64,000 nt of DNA from an uncultured Lachnospiraceae bacterium (lineage in GTDB: Bacteria; Bacillota; Clostridia; Lachnospirales; Lachnospiraceae): NCBI GenBank assembly GCA_910584585.1, contig CAJUBP010000009.1, positions 1-64,000 on the forward strand. The letters are read 5' to 3'. The translations under genes and the position numbers were made by a program. Below the pieces are notes generated by a model. It did no database searches. It was given only the letters and a program-made list of their open reading frames with translations, and had not been told where the DNA came from. Of the stretch, positions 42,569-51,090 are shown piece by piece. The first letter of the stretch is position 1. Each line of letters begins with the position of its first letter.

Positions 42569-43137
42569 TGCTTTCCTCCTTCATTAGCCGGATAAAAAAT
42601 TACATTGTAAACAGTGCACATCTCATCAGAAACATTGCGGTATGTGTGGGGAACATCTGCAAGAAACCGCATAGACTGCTTTTCCTGCAAGGCAACTTCC
42701 TTTCCTCCGATTATCATTTTCAATGCCCCCTGCACTAAAAAAATATATTCTTCCACGCCCTCCACATGAGGCACGGAATCATGCTGCACTCCTGCGTCGA
42801 ACTCAATATAGAACACTTCCACATTCCTTACCGGATCAAAAGGGAACAGTGGATATGCCCTCATACTTCCATTTTCCTCCGTAACCAGTTCCTGATCCGT
42901 AAGCCCTGCAACCATGTACTCCGTTTCCCGCTGTTTGCAGAAAAATGATAACGGTATCTTTAATCCGTTTGAAATCTTCCATAGGGTATTTATCGTGGGG
43001 GAGGACTGCCCCCGCTCAATCTGCCCTAACATGGGTTTGCTTACATCTGTCATTTCCGATACAGCATCCAAAGTCAGCCCCCTTGTTTTCCGTATCTCTT
43101 TCAGGCGTTCCCCTATTTGCAATGAATTTTTCTCCAT
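42559..43137 (-). CDS. XRE regulator with C-terminal cupin
   Basis: The 192-residue protein joins an XRE helix-turn-helix (KTRGLTLDAVSEMTDVSKPM and LGQIERGQSSPT) to a cupin (HDSVPHVEGVEEYIFLVQGA, LQEKQSMRFLADVPHTYRN). Such proteins sense a small metabolite, often an amino acid or polyamine. It is encoded just ahead of the YbaK-like gene and divergently from guaB. Confidence 0.88.
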   Translation of the reverse strand: MEKNSLQIGERLKEIRKTRGLTLDAVSEMTDVSKPMLGQIERGQSSPTINTLWKISNGLKIPLSFFCKQRETEYMVAGLTDQELVTEENGSMRAYPLFPFDPVRNVEVFYIEFDAGVQHDSVPHVEGVEEYIFLVQGALKMIIGGKEVALQEKQSMRFLADVPHTYRNVSDEMCTVYNVIFYPANEGGKQWQ

Positions 43138-43240
43138 GAATCCTCCTATATGTTTTTATATATTTTATTGTATTATAACATATTTCCACGCATAAGGAAA
43201 GAATAAAAAATAATAATAAGAATTTTCTGTCCGCCAGTCG

Positions 43241-43269
43241 TTGACAGTTCCCTGCTTTTTTGTTAAAAT
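43241..43269 (+). promoter_or_regulatory. Consensus sigma-A promoter of guaB
   Basis: TTGACA (43241-43246) and TAAAAT (43264-43269) are 17 bp apart. A leader of ~50 nt follows; no purine riboswitch fold is apparent in it. Confidence 0.8.
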
Positions 43270-43325
43270 CGAGGGAATAACACTTTACCAGAAAATCATG
43301 AATTTCAAAGAAAGCGAGGAAAAAA

Positions 43326-44780
43326 ATGGGTACAATTATCGGCGAAGGAATCACATTTGACGACGTATTATTAGTTCCTGCATATTCAGAGGTCACTCCT
43401 AATATGGTAGACTTATCCACTCACCTGACCAAAACAGTAAAATTAAACATCCCTATGATGAGCGCCAGCATGGACACCGTGACAGAACACAGAATGGCAA
43501 TTGCCATGGCGCGTCAGGGCGGCATCGGAATCATTCATAAGAATATGTCAGTCGCAGCGCAGGCTGAAGAAGTGGACAAGGTAAAACGTTCGGAAAACGG
43601 CGTAATTACAGATCCATTCTCTCTTTCCCCGGAACATACCCTGCAGGACGCGGACAACCTTATGGGCAAATTCCGGATTTCCGGCGTACCCATCACAGAG
43701 AACGGCAAACTGGTGGGAATTATTACCAACCGTGATCTAAAATTCGAAGAAGACTTTTCCAGAAAAATCAAAGAATCTATGACCTCAGAAAATCTGGTAA
43801 CCGCCAGAGAAGGCATCACATTGGAAGAGGCGAAAACAATTCTGGCCAAAGCCCGCAAGGAAAAACTTCCGATTGTTGATGAAAATTTCAACCTCAAAGG
43901 TCTTATTACCATCAAAGATATTGAAAAGCAAATTAAATACCCCATGTCTGCCAAGGACGCACAGGGCAGACTCCTCTGCGGCGCAGGCGTAGGCATTACC
44001 GCCAATATGCTGGAACGGGTAGCCGCCCTTGTGGACGCAAAAGTAGACGTGATTGTAGTGGATTCGGCTCACGGCCATTCCAAGAATATTTTAGACGCTG
44101 TCCGGCAGATCAAATCCGCCTATCCCGATCTGCAGGTCATTGCCGGAAATATTGCAACCGGCGAAGCCACCAAAGCTTTAATTGAAGCGGGCGCAGACGC
44201 TGTCAAGGTGGGAATCGGTCCCGGTTCTATCTGTACCACCCGTGTGGTTGCAGGAATCGGCGTTCCGCAGATTTCAGCTATTATGGACTGTTACAGCGTG
44301 GCAAAGGAGTATGGCATTCCACTTATTGCGGACGGCGGCATTAAATATTCCGGCGACATGACCAAGTCCATCGCTGCCGGAGCCAATGTATGCATGATGG
44401 GCAGCATTTTTGCCGGATGCGATGAAAGCCCGGGAACTTTTGAATTGTATCAGGGCAGAAAATACAAAGTATACCGTGGCATGGGCTCTTTAGCTGCCAT
44501 GGAAAACGGCTCCAAAGACCGTTATTTCCAGCAGGACGCCAAGAAACTGGTGCCGGAAGGCGTAGAAGGCCGGGTTGCCTACAAGGGAACTGTGGAAGAT
44601 ACCGTATTCCAGTTAATCGGCGGGCTCCGCTCCGGCATGGGATACTGCGGCGCGGCAGATATTGAAACGCTGAAAGAAACCGGGAAATTTGTGAAGATTT
44701 CCGCTGCGTCTTTGAAGGAAAGCCATCCTCATGATATTCATATTACGAAGGAAGCGCCGAATTACAGTATTGATGAATAG
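43326..44780 (+). CDS. guaB: Inosine-5'-monophosphate dehydrogenase
   Basis: The 484-residue protein oxidises IMP to XMP with NAD+, the committed step of guanine nucleotide synthesis. It shows FDDVLLVPAYSEV, PMMSASMDTVTE, two CBS domains (~residues 95-205), VDSAHGHS, GPGSICTTR with the catalytic Cys, and LIADGGIKYSGD. The length is standard. AAGCGAGGAAAA stands before the ATG. Confidence 0.97.
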   Translation: MGTIIGEGITFDDVLLVPAYSEVTPNMVDLSTHLTKTVKLNIPMMSASMDTVTEHRMAIAMARQGGIGIIHKNMSVAAQAEEVDKVKRSENGVITDPFSLSPEHTLQDADNLMGKFRISGVPITENGKLVGIITNRDLKFEEDFSRKIKESMTSENLVTAREGITLEEAKTILAKARKEKLPIVDENFNLKGLITIKDIEKQIKYPMSAKDAQGRLLCGAGVGITANMLERVAALVDAKVDVIVVDSAHGHSKNILDAVRQIKSAYPDLQVIAGNIATGEATKALIEAGADAVKVGIGPGSICTTRVVAGIGVPQISAIMDCYSVAKEYGIPLIADGGIKYSGDMTKSIAAGANVCMMGSIFAGCDESPGTFELYQGRKYKVYRGMGSLAAMENGSKDRYFQQDAKKLVPEGVEGRVAYKGTVEDTVFQLIGGLRSGMGYCGAADIETLKETGKFVKISAASLKESHPHDIHITKEAPNYSIDE

Positions 44781-44793
44781 AATGGCTGATTGG

Positions 44794-44945
44794 TTTGTAT
44801 TTGGGAACGGACGGCAAATCAAAGCTGCACTTTCCCATGTTATGGCTAATTAAGTTTGTATTTGGGGACGGACGGCAAATCAAAGTTGTTTTTTCCATGT
44901 TATGGCTAATTAAGTTTGTATTTGGGGACGGACGGCAAATCAAAA
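44794..44945. repeat. 60-bp tandem repeat, three copies
   Basis: TTTGTATTTGGGRACGGACG recurs at 44794, 44855 and 44915, with a shared CCATGTTATGGCTAATTAAG between copies. The unit is the left edge of the palindrome that follows, so the arm has been duplicated twice. The spacing (60-61 bp, all conserved) excludes a CRISPR array. Confidence 0.88.
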
Positions 44946-45134
44946 CCGCCCTTCCCCACACAAACCGGGCAGCGTTCCGGTGAACTAACTGCTAACTTCG
45001 GCTAAGGAAGTCAGGAAATCCTTCCTTCCTAAGTCTTCGTAAGCAGTGGATTTCACCTCCACTAAGAACGCCCGTACATTGTTTGCTTTGGGGAAGGGCG
45101 GTTTTGATTTGCCTGGGTACTGAAATACAAACTG
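44914..45134. repeat. 221-bp imperfect palindromic element
   Basis: A perfect 25-bp arm at 44934-44958 pairs with 45089-45113, and weaker pairing extends outward to TTTGTATTT/AAATACAAA and inward through GGTGAA/TTCACC to a centre near 45018. The transcript of either strand could form one long hairpin. The left arm resembles intergenic sequences at 30815-30880 and 18405-18450. To 45190 there follow short CTGCTTATTT repeats. No gene is seen between 44781 and 45226. Confidence 0.8.
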
Positions 45135-45226
45135 CTTATTTCTGCTTTTCTGCTTATTTCTGCTTTCCTGTTTATTTCTGCCTATTGCACAATGGTGCTC
45201 TTGCATGAAAAATAAATTCCACTCAC

Positions 45227-45682
45227 CTATAATCTTTTCTCCATGATTTCATATACCAGCTTTACGTCATTTTCCAATTCATAGGTTCCGTGGCCGACCG
45301 TTTTGTAACCTCGATGCTCATACAGGCACACTCCTGGCAATGAAGCGTCCAGAATCACTGTGTCATGGCTTTTGGCTATTTTATTCTCCAAGCAATCCAT
45401 AATGTGCGAACCGCAGCCTTTCTTTTGATAAGAGGGCAGCACATATACGCCTGTTATATGGTTACTGTCAAAGCAGCCTGTGCCGACAATCACATGCTCT
45501 GCCAGCAATACTCCCATATTTCCTGACGCGATGCCATCCAAAATGTGCTCTTTACTGTGAAGCCTGCAAAAGAAGTCCACCACTTCGTTTGGATAATATT
45601 TGGGGTATATCGTTTTGATCGCTGTATGCAAAACATTGTGAATTTCATTTATCATATTAGATTCCGCTGCTAGATATTCCAT
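45227..45682 (-). CDS. GNAT-family N-acetyltransferase
   Basis: The 151-residue protein has the GNAT signature HITGVYVLPSYQKKGCGSHI, giving the acetyl-CoA-binding loop, and SLPGVCLYEHRGYKTVGH near the end. GGGAGAAG precedes the ATG. The substrate is unknown. It stands alone between a repeat element and a rhodanese-like gene. Confidence 0.85.
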   Translation of the reverse strand: MEYLAAESNMINEIHNVLHTAIKTIYPKYYPNEVVDFFCRLHSKEHILDGIASGNMGVLLAEHVIVGTGCFDSNHITGVYVLPSYQKKGCGSHIMDCLENKIAKSHDTVILDASLPGVCLYEHRGYKTVGHGTYELENDVKLVYEIMEKRL

Positions 45683-45728
45683 ATCTCTTCTCCCAAAAAA
45701 CTTTTCACATATTTCTGAACAGTTCCCT

Positions 45729-46049
45729 TTATTTGGTCAGAAGGCCGTGATGTTCTTCCATGACGCCTCCGGCTTCTGCATTTTTATAGCCCATTTTCTT
45801 AAACTTCTTTACAGCGGCTTCCGGTTTGTGGGTATAGCTTCCTACGATATATAGCTGCGCAGTTTTATCTTGAAATCTGCGGAGTGTGCGTTCTTCTGTC
45901 ATAGTATCCGCCGGCCAGCTGATTGCCCCGGAAACATGTCCGCTTTTATATTCTGATTTGGTTCTGCAGTCAATCAGGTATGCATTTTCTGTTGTCCGCG
46001 CTTTATTCACTGCTTCATTTACTGTCAGCTTTTTCTTAAAAAGTCCCAT
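45729..46049 (-). CDS. Rhodanese-like domain protein lacking the active-site Cys
   Basis: The 106-residue protein reads YLIDCRTKSEYKSGHVSGAI, the N-terminal signature of rhodanese domains. Where active members have a Cys loop (YCxxGxRS) it reads LYIVGSYTHKPEAA, so the catalytic Cys is missing. It may be a binding domain without sulfurtransferase activity. The start at 46049 has AAGGAGGGG upstream. Confidence 0.78.
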   Translation of the reverse strand: MGLFKKKLTVNEAVNKARTTENAYLIDCRTKSEYKSGHVSGAISWPADTMTEERTLRRFQDKTAQLYIVGSYTHKPEAAVKKFKKMGYKNAEAGGVMEEHHGLLTK

Positions 46050-46114
46050 GCAGATCCCCTCCTTTCCGGCAGACTGAGAATAAATAAGATGATGCCGCAA
46101 ATCGGCTGCCAGAA

Positions 46115-47074
46115 TTACCGGGAACTTCCCGCCATAAATGCTTCAATTTCTGCTTTTGACGGCATTACCCGCAACGCCCCTTTTCTTGTGGTAACCAGAC
46201 ACGCCCCGGCATTGGCGTATTCCAGCATTTCTTTCAATCTCTCAGGCGTCAGGCCTTCCATGCCATGGGTCAGTACAAAATGAAGCATACACCCGCAGAA
46301 AGTATCACCGGCTCCTGTTGTCTCAATGGTATCCTCCGAATGGAACGGTTTCCCTGTGATTACGTCTCCCTTGTAAAAGGCCTTGCTTCCGTCTTTTCCC
46401 ATGGTAGCGCAAACCAGCGGAATATGATACTGATCCAGAAGGATCTGTATGCCCTTTTCGATATCCTGTTCCCCGGTCATAAATTCTATTTCATTATCTG
46501 AAATCTTTAAAATATCGCACTGGGTAAGGCCATAGGCAATCTTTTCTTTGGCGGTATCCAGGCTGTCCCACAGGGGCGGACGCAGGTTTGGATCAAAAGA
46601 CACAAGCACATGATTCTTTTTCGCTGTTTCAATGGCGTGTCTGGTGGCCTCTTCCGCCTGGGGAGAGGTCATGGAAAGGCTGCCGAAATGAAAGATTTTC
46701 GCTGACTGTATCAATTCTTCTGAAACTTCTGATTTCTGAATCATCATATCCGCGCCGGGATTCCGATAAAATGAAAAGCTTCTGTCTCCATCGGGCTTAG
46801 TATGTACAAATGCCAGGGTGGTGGGCACCTTCTCATCAAACAGCAGCCCCTTTGTGCCGATTCCCTGTTCTTCAATTGCCTCTTTCAGCAGTTCTCCGAA
46901 GGAATCTTTCCCTACTTTCCCAATGAATTCTGTGGAATGCCCCAGCTTCTGAAGGATGGAGAGCACATTGCAGGGAGCGCCTCCGGGATTGGCCTCGTAC
47001 ATGCCGTTTCCCTGCTCACTGATTCCATTCTTTGTAAAATCAATCAATAATTCACCTAATGCAACAACGTCCAT
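46115..47074 (-). CDS. PfkB-family fructokinase-like carbohydrate kinase
   Basis: The 319-residue protein opens with VVALGELLIDFT and has NPGGAPCNVLSILQKLG (sugar-binding Gly pair) and the ATP/anion-hole motif ETTGAGDTFCGCML with the catalytic Asp. This profile fits bacterial fructokinases. No sucrose or fructose transporter is adjacent. AGGAGG precedes the start, and a promoter lies upstream. Confidence 0.88.
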   Translation of the reverse strand: MDVVALGELLIDFTKNGISEQGNGMYEANPGGAPCNVLSILQKLGHSTEFIGKVGKDSFGELLKEAIEEQGIGTKGLLFDEKVPTTLAFVHTKPDGDRSFSFYRNPGADMMIQKSEVSEELIQSAKIFHFGSLSMTSPQAEEATRHAIETAKKNHVLVSFDPNLRPPLWDSLDTAKEKIAYGLTQCDILKISDNEIEFMTGEQDIEKGIQILLDQYHIPLVCATMGKDGSKAFYKGDVITGKPFHSEDTIETTGAGDTFCGCMLHFVLTHGMEGLTPERLKEMLEYANAGACLVTTRKGALRVMPSKAEIEAFMAGSSR

Positions 47075-47114
47075 AGTTTCCTCCTAGTTTACTCTTCGTA
47101 TTTTTATGAGTAAC

Positions 47115-47143
47115 ATTATAGCACTTTTTGCGCTCTCTGTCTC
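47115..47143 (-). promoter_or_regulatory. Promoter of the PfkB-family kinase gene
   Basis: On the minus strand TATAAT (47115-47120) is preceded after 17 bp by GAGACA (47138-47143). The -10 is perfect and the -35 matches 4 of 6. Confidence 0.55.
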
Positions 47144-47255
47144 ACTCTGACCTGAATTTTTTATTTTATTTCAAATGCGCTATACAGGCTGCTAATCTCC
47201 ATTTGCCGAAATCGGCAGCCGGAAACTGCAGCCTGCAGAAATTCAATAACTGTTC

Positions 47256-47738
47256 TTATTTTTTATCCTTGGTATTTGTTTTGTTGGTCTCTGTTTTATT
47301 TCCGTTATTATTTTTGTCGTTGGTGTTATTATTGGCATTGCCATCGTTTCCGTCTGTCATGTCTTCCACTCCGTTTTTCACATCATTTCCCAGATCTTCC
47401 ACTCCGTCCACAATGTCATCGCCCAGGTTTTCCACATCATCTGTCAAAGTTCCATTGCCTGTTCCGTTGGTGGTAGTTCCGTTATTGGTGGTTCCATTGG
47501 TGGTGGTTCCGTTTCCGTTATTGGTAGTTCCATTATTGGTGGTTCCGTTATTGGTGGTTCCGTTTCCGTTATTGGTAGTTCCGTTATTCGTGGTTCCGTT
47601 TCCATTATTGGTGGTTCCGTTTTCTGTGGTTCCGTTATTGTCGTTTGCATTGCCATTGTCCCGGCTGCCGCAGGCGGTCACGCTGCTTAAGACCAGTACC
47701 AGCAGGCACCCAATCAGAACTTTTCTAAACTGCTTCAT
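47256..47738 (-). CDS. Lipoprotein with Asn/Gly/Thr repeat stalk
   Basis: The 160-residue protein has a lipoprotein signal peptide ending in SSVTACGS. About 60 residues made of NGTTNNGNGTT-type repeats follow, then a short acidic helical segment with DDxxDGVEDLGNDVKNGVED and a charged Asn/Lys tail. It would be anchored outside the membrane; the stalk has many possible N-glycosylation-like sites. No known catalytic domain. The DNA of the repeat is nearly perfect and prone to copy-number change. Confidence 0.75.
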   Translation of the reverse strand: MKQFRKVLIGCLLVLVLSSVTACGSRDNGNANDNNGTTENGTTNNGNGTTNNGTTNNGNGTTNNGTTNNGTTNNGNGTTTNGTTNNGTTTNGTGNGTLTDDVENLGDDIVDGVEDLGNDVKNGVEDMTDGNDGNANNNTNDKNNNGNKTETNKTNTKDKK

Positions 47739-47816
47739 AATAAAATCTCCTTTTCCATTAAATTTTCTTTCGCTGTATTAATGTGGGCAAAATCACTTAA
47801 CTTTATACCGTTTTGT

Positions 47817-48173
47817 TTATTTTTTCATCTTTGGCTGAAAAATCAGGCTTGCCAGGTATCCGAATACCAGGGCCGCCGAAATTCCCACTGCGCTGGCGGT
47901 AAAGCCGCCCATAAATATTCCGATAAATCCATCGGACTGCACCGCTTCCTCGATCCCTTTCCACAGGGTATGGCCGAAGCCCAGAAGCGGAACGCTGGCT
48001 CCCGCTCCTGCAAATTCCCGAAATGGCTCATAGATCTGCAGAGCGCCCAGAACGGCGCCGCTGCACACCAGCAATACCATAATCCGTCCCGGCAGCATCT
48101 TTGTCTTTTCCATTAAAATCTGGGTCAGCGCGCAAATCAGCCCGCCCACCCAGAATGCATTTACATAATCCAT
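47817..48173 (-). CDS. spoVAE: Stage V sporulation protein AE
   Basis: The 118-residue membrane protein reads VNAFWVGGLICALTQILMEK and VPLLGFGHTLWKGIEEAVQ, as in SpoVAE(b). With SpoVAC and SpoVAD it forms the inner-membrane channel that moves Ca-dipicolinate into the forespore and out in germination. It follows spoVAD by 81 bp. Confidence 0.92.
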   Translation of the reverse strand: MDYVNAFWVGGLICALTQILMEKTKMLPGRIMVLLVCSGAVLGALQIYEPFREFAGAGASVPLLGFGHTLWKGIEEAVQSDGFIGIFMGGFTASAVGISAALVFGYLASLIFQPKMKK

Positions 48174-48254
48174 CCTGTCTGCTCCTCCTTATCCGGCAAC
48201 TCTATGAAATAATTGCGCGGCTCATTTTGCGCGTTTGTCCAAATCCGCGCCTCT

Positions 48255-49268
48255 TTATCCGGCGTATTCAATGACAACTCCATGGGCAATTCCCGGCACG
48301 CTCTGGCCTTCATTGAAGCTTACCGTGGATAAAAGCGCGCCGGTGGGAACAAATAAGATTCGTTTATACGTTCCCTTTTCCAGCTTAGGCAGAAGATAAG
48401 CGCTGAGAGTAACGGCGGAACAGCCGCATCCGCTGCCTCCTGCATTGGTGTTCTGAGCCTCGCTGTCAAAGATTTCAATTCCGCAGTCCATATGCACCAT
48501 GGAAATGTCAAATCCTTTCTTTTTCAGCAAATCGATCAGAATTTCCTGCCCGACTGTTCCCAAGTCTCCGGTTACGATTTTATCATAGTCTTCCGGCTGA
48601 CGGTTAAAGTCCACCAGATTCTGGTAAATGGTATCACAGGCTGCCGGCGCCATGGCTGCTCCCATATTCATGGAATCCTTCACGCCGTAGTCCACCACTT
48701 TTCCAACGGTGACTCCGGTAATCCGAAGATGGCTCCGCTTCGTTCCAAGTATAAAGGCTCCGCTTCCGGTAACCGTCCAGGTAGCTGATAGGGGCCTTTG
48801 ATTGGCGTACTCCAGGGGAAATCGAAATTGTTTCTCCGCACTGGCAAAGTGGCTGGAGGTAACCGCCAGCACTTGTTCCCCGTATCCTGCCGCCACTGCC
48901 ATTGCCCCAAGGGCAAGGGATTCTCCTGCAGTGGAACAGGCGCCGTACAGGCCGAACAGGGGAACATTCAATTCCATCAATCCAAAGGTCGTTGCAATAT
49001 TCTGTCCCAGTAAATCTCCGCCGAAAATATAGCGGATATCTTCTTTTTTTAAATCTGCTTTCCCAAGAGCAAGAACGGCGGCTTCTTTCTGCAATGTGCT
49101 TTCCGCCTCTTCCCAGGTTTCCTCTCCGAATTTGTCGTCGGAACCCACCACATCAAAAAATTTTCCCAGCGGGCCTTCTCCCTCTTTCGTACCCACAATG
49201 CTGGCGCTGCTTAAAATATAAGGCGCCTGTTCAAACTGAATACTCTGTGTCCCAACTGTCTGCGACAT
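48255..49268 (-). CDS. spoVAD: Stage V sporulation protein AD
   Basis: The 337-residue protein has the thiolase-like fold of SpoVAD (FGLMELNVPLFGLYGACSTA, ANQRPLSATWTVTGSGAFIL, GGSGCGCSAVTLSAYLLPKL). SpoVAD binds dipicolinic acid. Usually spoVAC lies directly upstream; here the upstream gene is a polysaccharide deacetylase, so spoVAC is absent from this locus. ACAGGAGG precedes the start, and a forespore-type promoter lies 30-60 bp upstream. Confidence 0.95.
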   Translation of the reverse strand: MSQTVGTQSIQFEQAPYILSSASIVGTKEGEGPLGKFFDVVGSDDKFGEETWEEAESTLQKEAAVLALGKADLKKEDIRYIFGGDLLGQNIATTFGLMELNVPLFGLYGACSTAGESLALGAMAVAAGYGEQVLAVTSSHFASAEKQFRFPLEYANQRPLSATWTVTGSGAFILGTKRSHLRITGVTVGKVVDYGVKDSMNMGAAMAPAACDTIYQNLVDFNRQPEDYDKIVTGDLGTVGQEILIDLLKKKGFDISMVHMDCGIEIFDSEAQNTNAGGSGCGCSAVTLSAYLLPKLEKGTYKRILFVPTGALLSTVSFNEGQSVPGIAHGVVIEYAG

Positions 49269-49299
49269 AATTTTTCCTCCTGTAACATATTCCTGAGGT

Positions 49300-49329
49300 T
49301 ATTATGTCCTTTATTTTCCGTTTTACTCA
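49300..49329 (-). promoter_or_regulatory. Sigma-G/F-type promoter of spoVAD
   Basis: On the minus strand TGAGTA (49324-49329) and CATAATA (49300-49306) are 17 bp apart. This fits the forespore sigma consensus (TGNATA / CATNNTA) and the gene it serves. Confidence 0.7.
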
Positions 49330-49372
49330 AAAAATAAAAGCCGCAAAACAAAAATGACGTTTTGCAGCTTTT
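49330..49372 (-). terminator. Terminator of the polysaccharide deacetylase gene
   Basis: On the minus strand AAAAGCTGCAAAAC pairs with GTTTTGCGGCTTTT (one mismatch) and ATTTTTT follows. It separates the deacetylase from the spoVAD promoter, which starts right after it. Confidence 0.85.
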
Positions 49373-49467
49373 ACTCTCTATTAAAAATATTTCAGGCGGA
49401 ACATGCTGACACTCTCCGCCGCAGGCCAAACTACGGAATTGCATTTTGCCCATACTCAAACATAAAA

Positions 49468-50994
49468 TTAATGCAGCTTCGGCACCGGCGGCCTCTTAGG
49501 ATCTATGATATCTGACGCGTTAAACAGATCAGAAAGCGTATCCTCTTCTCCAATAGAATTATAATAAAGCCGGTAGCCATCCAGATTTCTTCTGCTCATC
49601 CTTACATAATTATCGCGAATCTGGACATTATATGCAGCAGAGTCCACATTGCAGTAATAATTAAATCCATTGCTCTTTAAATATTCAAACTTTTCGTTGC
49701 CTGCCGCGTATCCTTCCGGCCAGCCTGCCAGATCCTGGCCGTGGGCAAAAATAATAACATCTGTCTCACCCACAATGGGCTCCACGTTCTCTTTCCATTT
49801 AGTGGTATCCGCCTGGATCCGTTCCATGGAGGCCTCGCCCACTTTCATATGGCCCCAGGTATGGCTTGCAAATTTCCATCCGTCCGCCTTCATTGCGTCC
49901 GCCACTTCCTTTGCCTTGGCCCGCTCTGTCTCCAGGTCGAAGTCCGGATGTTCCTCCAACCATTTCTTTTTATCCGCATTGATATCCTCCGGCACTGTCT
50001 GATAACTGATGTCAGTGCGGTATCCCAATACGCCGTTGTATCCGGTCAGGGCAATGGTCCCTTTTGCTCCATGATAAGAGGCGTCCGGGTGTTCCTCAAT
50101 AAATTTATCCAGCAGCGGCACAGCGTCATAATCTCCCACTACTGTGGTTCCGTCGTCCTGGATATACTCGCATTTGGGCTTTCCGTTTTCATCCAGCACC
50201 ATTTTAGAAGCAAAGCCATATCCATCATAACTGTGATAATAAGATAAATCATCCAAAGACATTACATACGCCTTTTTTCCGGGAGGAAGCAGAATGGTTC
50301 CTTCTGCGTAATGGGTCACTCCGCTGTCATCCACCGTTTCCTGCGCAATATCTTTCAAATCCACCAGTACATATCCCTGATCATACAGCGTCTGGGTTAT
50401 CTTGTTGAATTCGTCTATGGTGGTCATCCACTGATTATTGCCCACCGCCTGGGGATTGGTATCCTGATTGGCGAAAGCTTTGTCTGGATCTACCACCAGT
50501 GAATGGTAAAATACATGGGGAATGGTGCTGATATCCACCGGAACGCATTCCGCCTTGCGGGCCTCATAATCCGAAATGGCCCCTGTCAGTTCTCCTACGC
50601 TCTCATATCCCGCGAAACTCTTAATCTTCTCCATGGCGCCGTCATAATCATACATTGCCGCAAGCAAATCTGCTTCCGCAAGCACGGCCTCCCAGGATGC
50701 AGCTTCCGGCTCCTTATTCTCCTCTTTCTGCTCCGGCTGCTCTTTTTGCTGGGGCGTCTCATTTACTGCAGGATCCGCGACAGTCTCCACAACGCCGTCC
50801 TTGGAATCTTTTTGTTTCTCCTTCTTTTTATTGGCCGCCACCGCTGCCGCAGTGACTCCCACTCCGGTAATCACCAGCAAAAGGCCAAGTGTGGTGATCA
50901 GCCGTTTTCTGAAATATCTCTTTTGTCTCTCACGGCTTGCCCGCCTTCTCATTTCTTCTCTCTGCTTCTCCATTGCACTCTTCTCCCTGTCCAT
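49468..50994 (-). CDS. Membrane-anchored polysaccharide deacetylase family protein
   Basis: The 508-residue protein has a basic N-terminus, one membrane helix (~31-53), an Asp/Glu/Gln-rich linker and a NodB-like domain. AYVMSLDDLSYY supplies the paired Asp and FASHTWGHMKVG the HxxxH metal ligands. VIIFAHGQDLAGWPEG follows near the C-terminus. It would remove acetyl groups from peptidoglycan or another cell-surface glycan. Its length above the usual ~250-300 comes from the linker and an insert of ~80 residues. Confidence 0.82.
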   Translation of the reverse strand: MDREKSAMEKQREEMRRRASRERQKRYFRKRLITTLGLLLVITGVGVTAAAVAANKKKEKQKDSKDGVVETVADPAVNETPQQKEQPEQKEENKEPEAASWEAVLAEADLLAAMYDYDGAMEKIKSFAGYESVGELTGAISDYEARKAECVPVDISTIPHVFYHSLVVDPDKAFANQDTNPQAVGNNQWMTTIDEFNKITQTLYDQGYVLVDLKDIAQETVDDSGVTHYAEGTILLPPGKKAYVMSLDDLSYYHSYDGYGFASKMVLDENGKPKCEYIQDDGTTVVGDYDAVPLLDKFIEEHPDASYHGAKGTIALTGYNGVLGYRTDISYQTVPEDINADKKKWLEEHPDFDLETERAKAKEVADAMKADGWKFASHTWGHMKVGEASMERIQADTTKWKENVEPIVGETDVIIFAHGQDLAGWPEGYAAGNEKFEYLKSNGFNYYCNVDSAAYNVQIRDNYVRMSRRNLDGYRLYYNSIGEEDTLSDLFNASDIIDPKRPPVPKLH

Positions 50995-51028
50995 ACTCTC
51001 TTTAATCTATCGTATATCTTTCCTCTCT

Positions 51029-51058
51029 ATCATATGACGGATTTCAGGAAAAAATCAA
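51029..51058 (-). promoter_or_regulatory. Possible promoter of the deacetylase gene
   Basis: On the minus strand TTGATT (51053-51058) and TATGAT (51029-51034) are 18 bp apart, ahead of the GGAAAG/ATG region of the deacetylase gene. Confidence 0.45.
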
Positions 51059-51090
51059 CCCTGTTTTTGAGAAAATTTTCTTAAAATTTC

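Noticed and set aside
43138..43325. Purine riboswitch ahead of guaB
   Set aside because: The leader after the promoter is only ~50 nt and shows no purine-aptamer pairing.
44794..44945. CRISPR-like array of spaced repeats
   Set aside because: The whole 60-bp unit is repeated, with no unique spacers, only three copies and no cas genes nearby.
44985..45206. 73-codon minus-strand frame
   Set aside because: It lies inside the palindromic element and its short CTGCTTATTT repeats, without a ribosome site.
47128..47781. 217-codon plus-strand frame rich in Val/Pro/Leu
   Set aside because: It is the complement of the lipoprotein's Asn-Gly-Thr repeats; it lacks a ribosome site and a plausible protein pattern.
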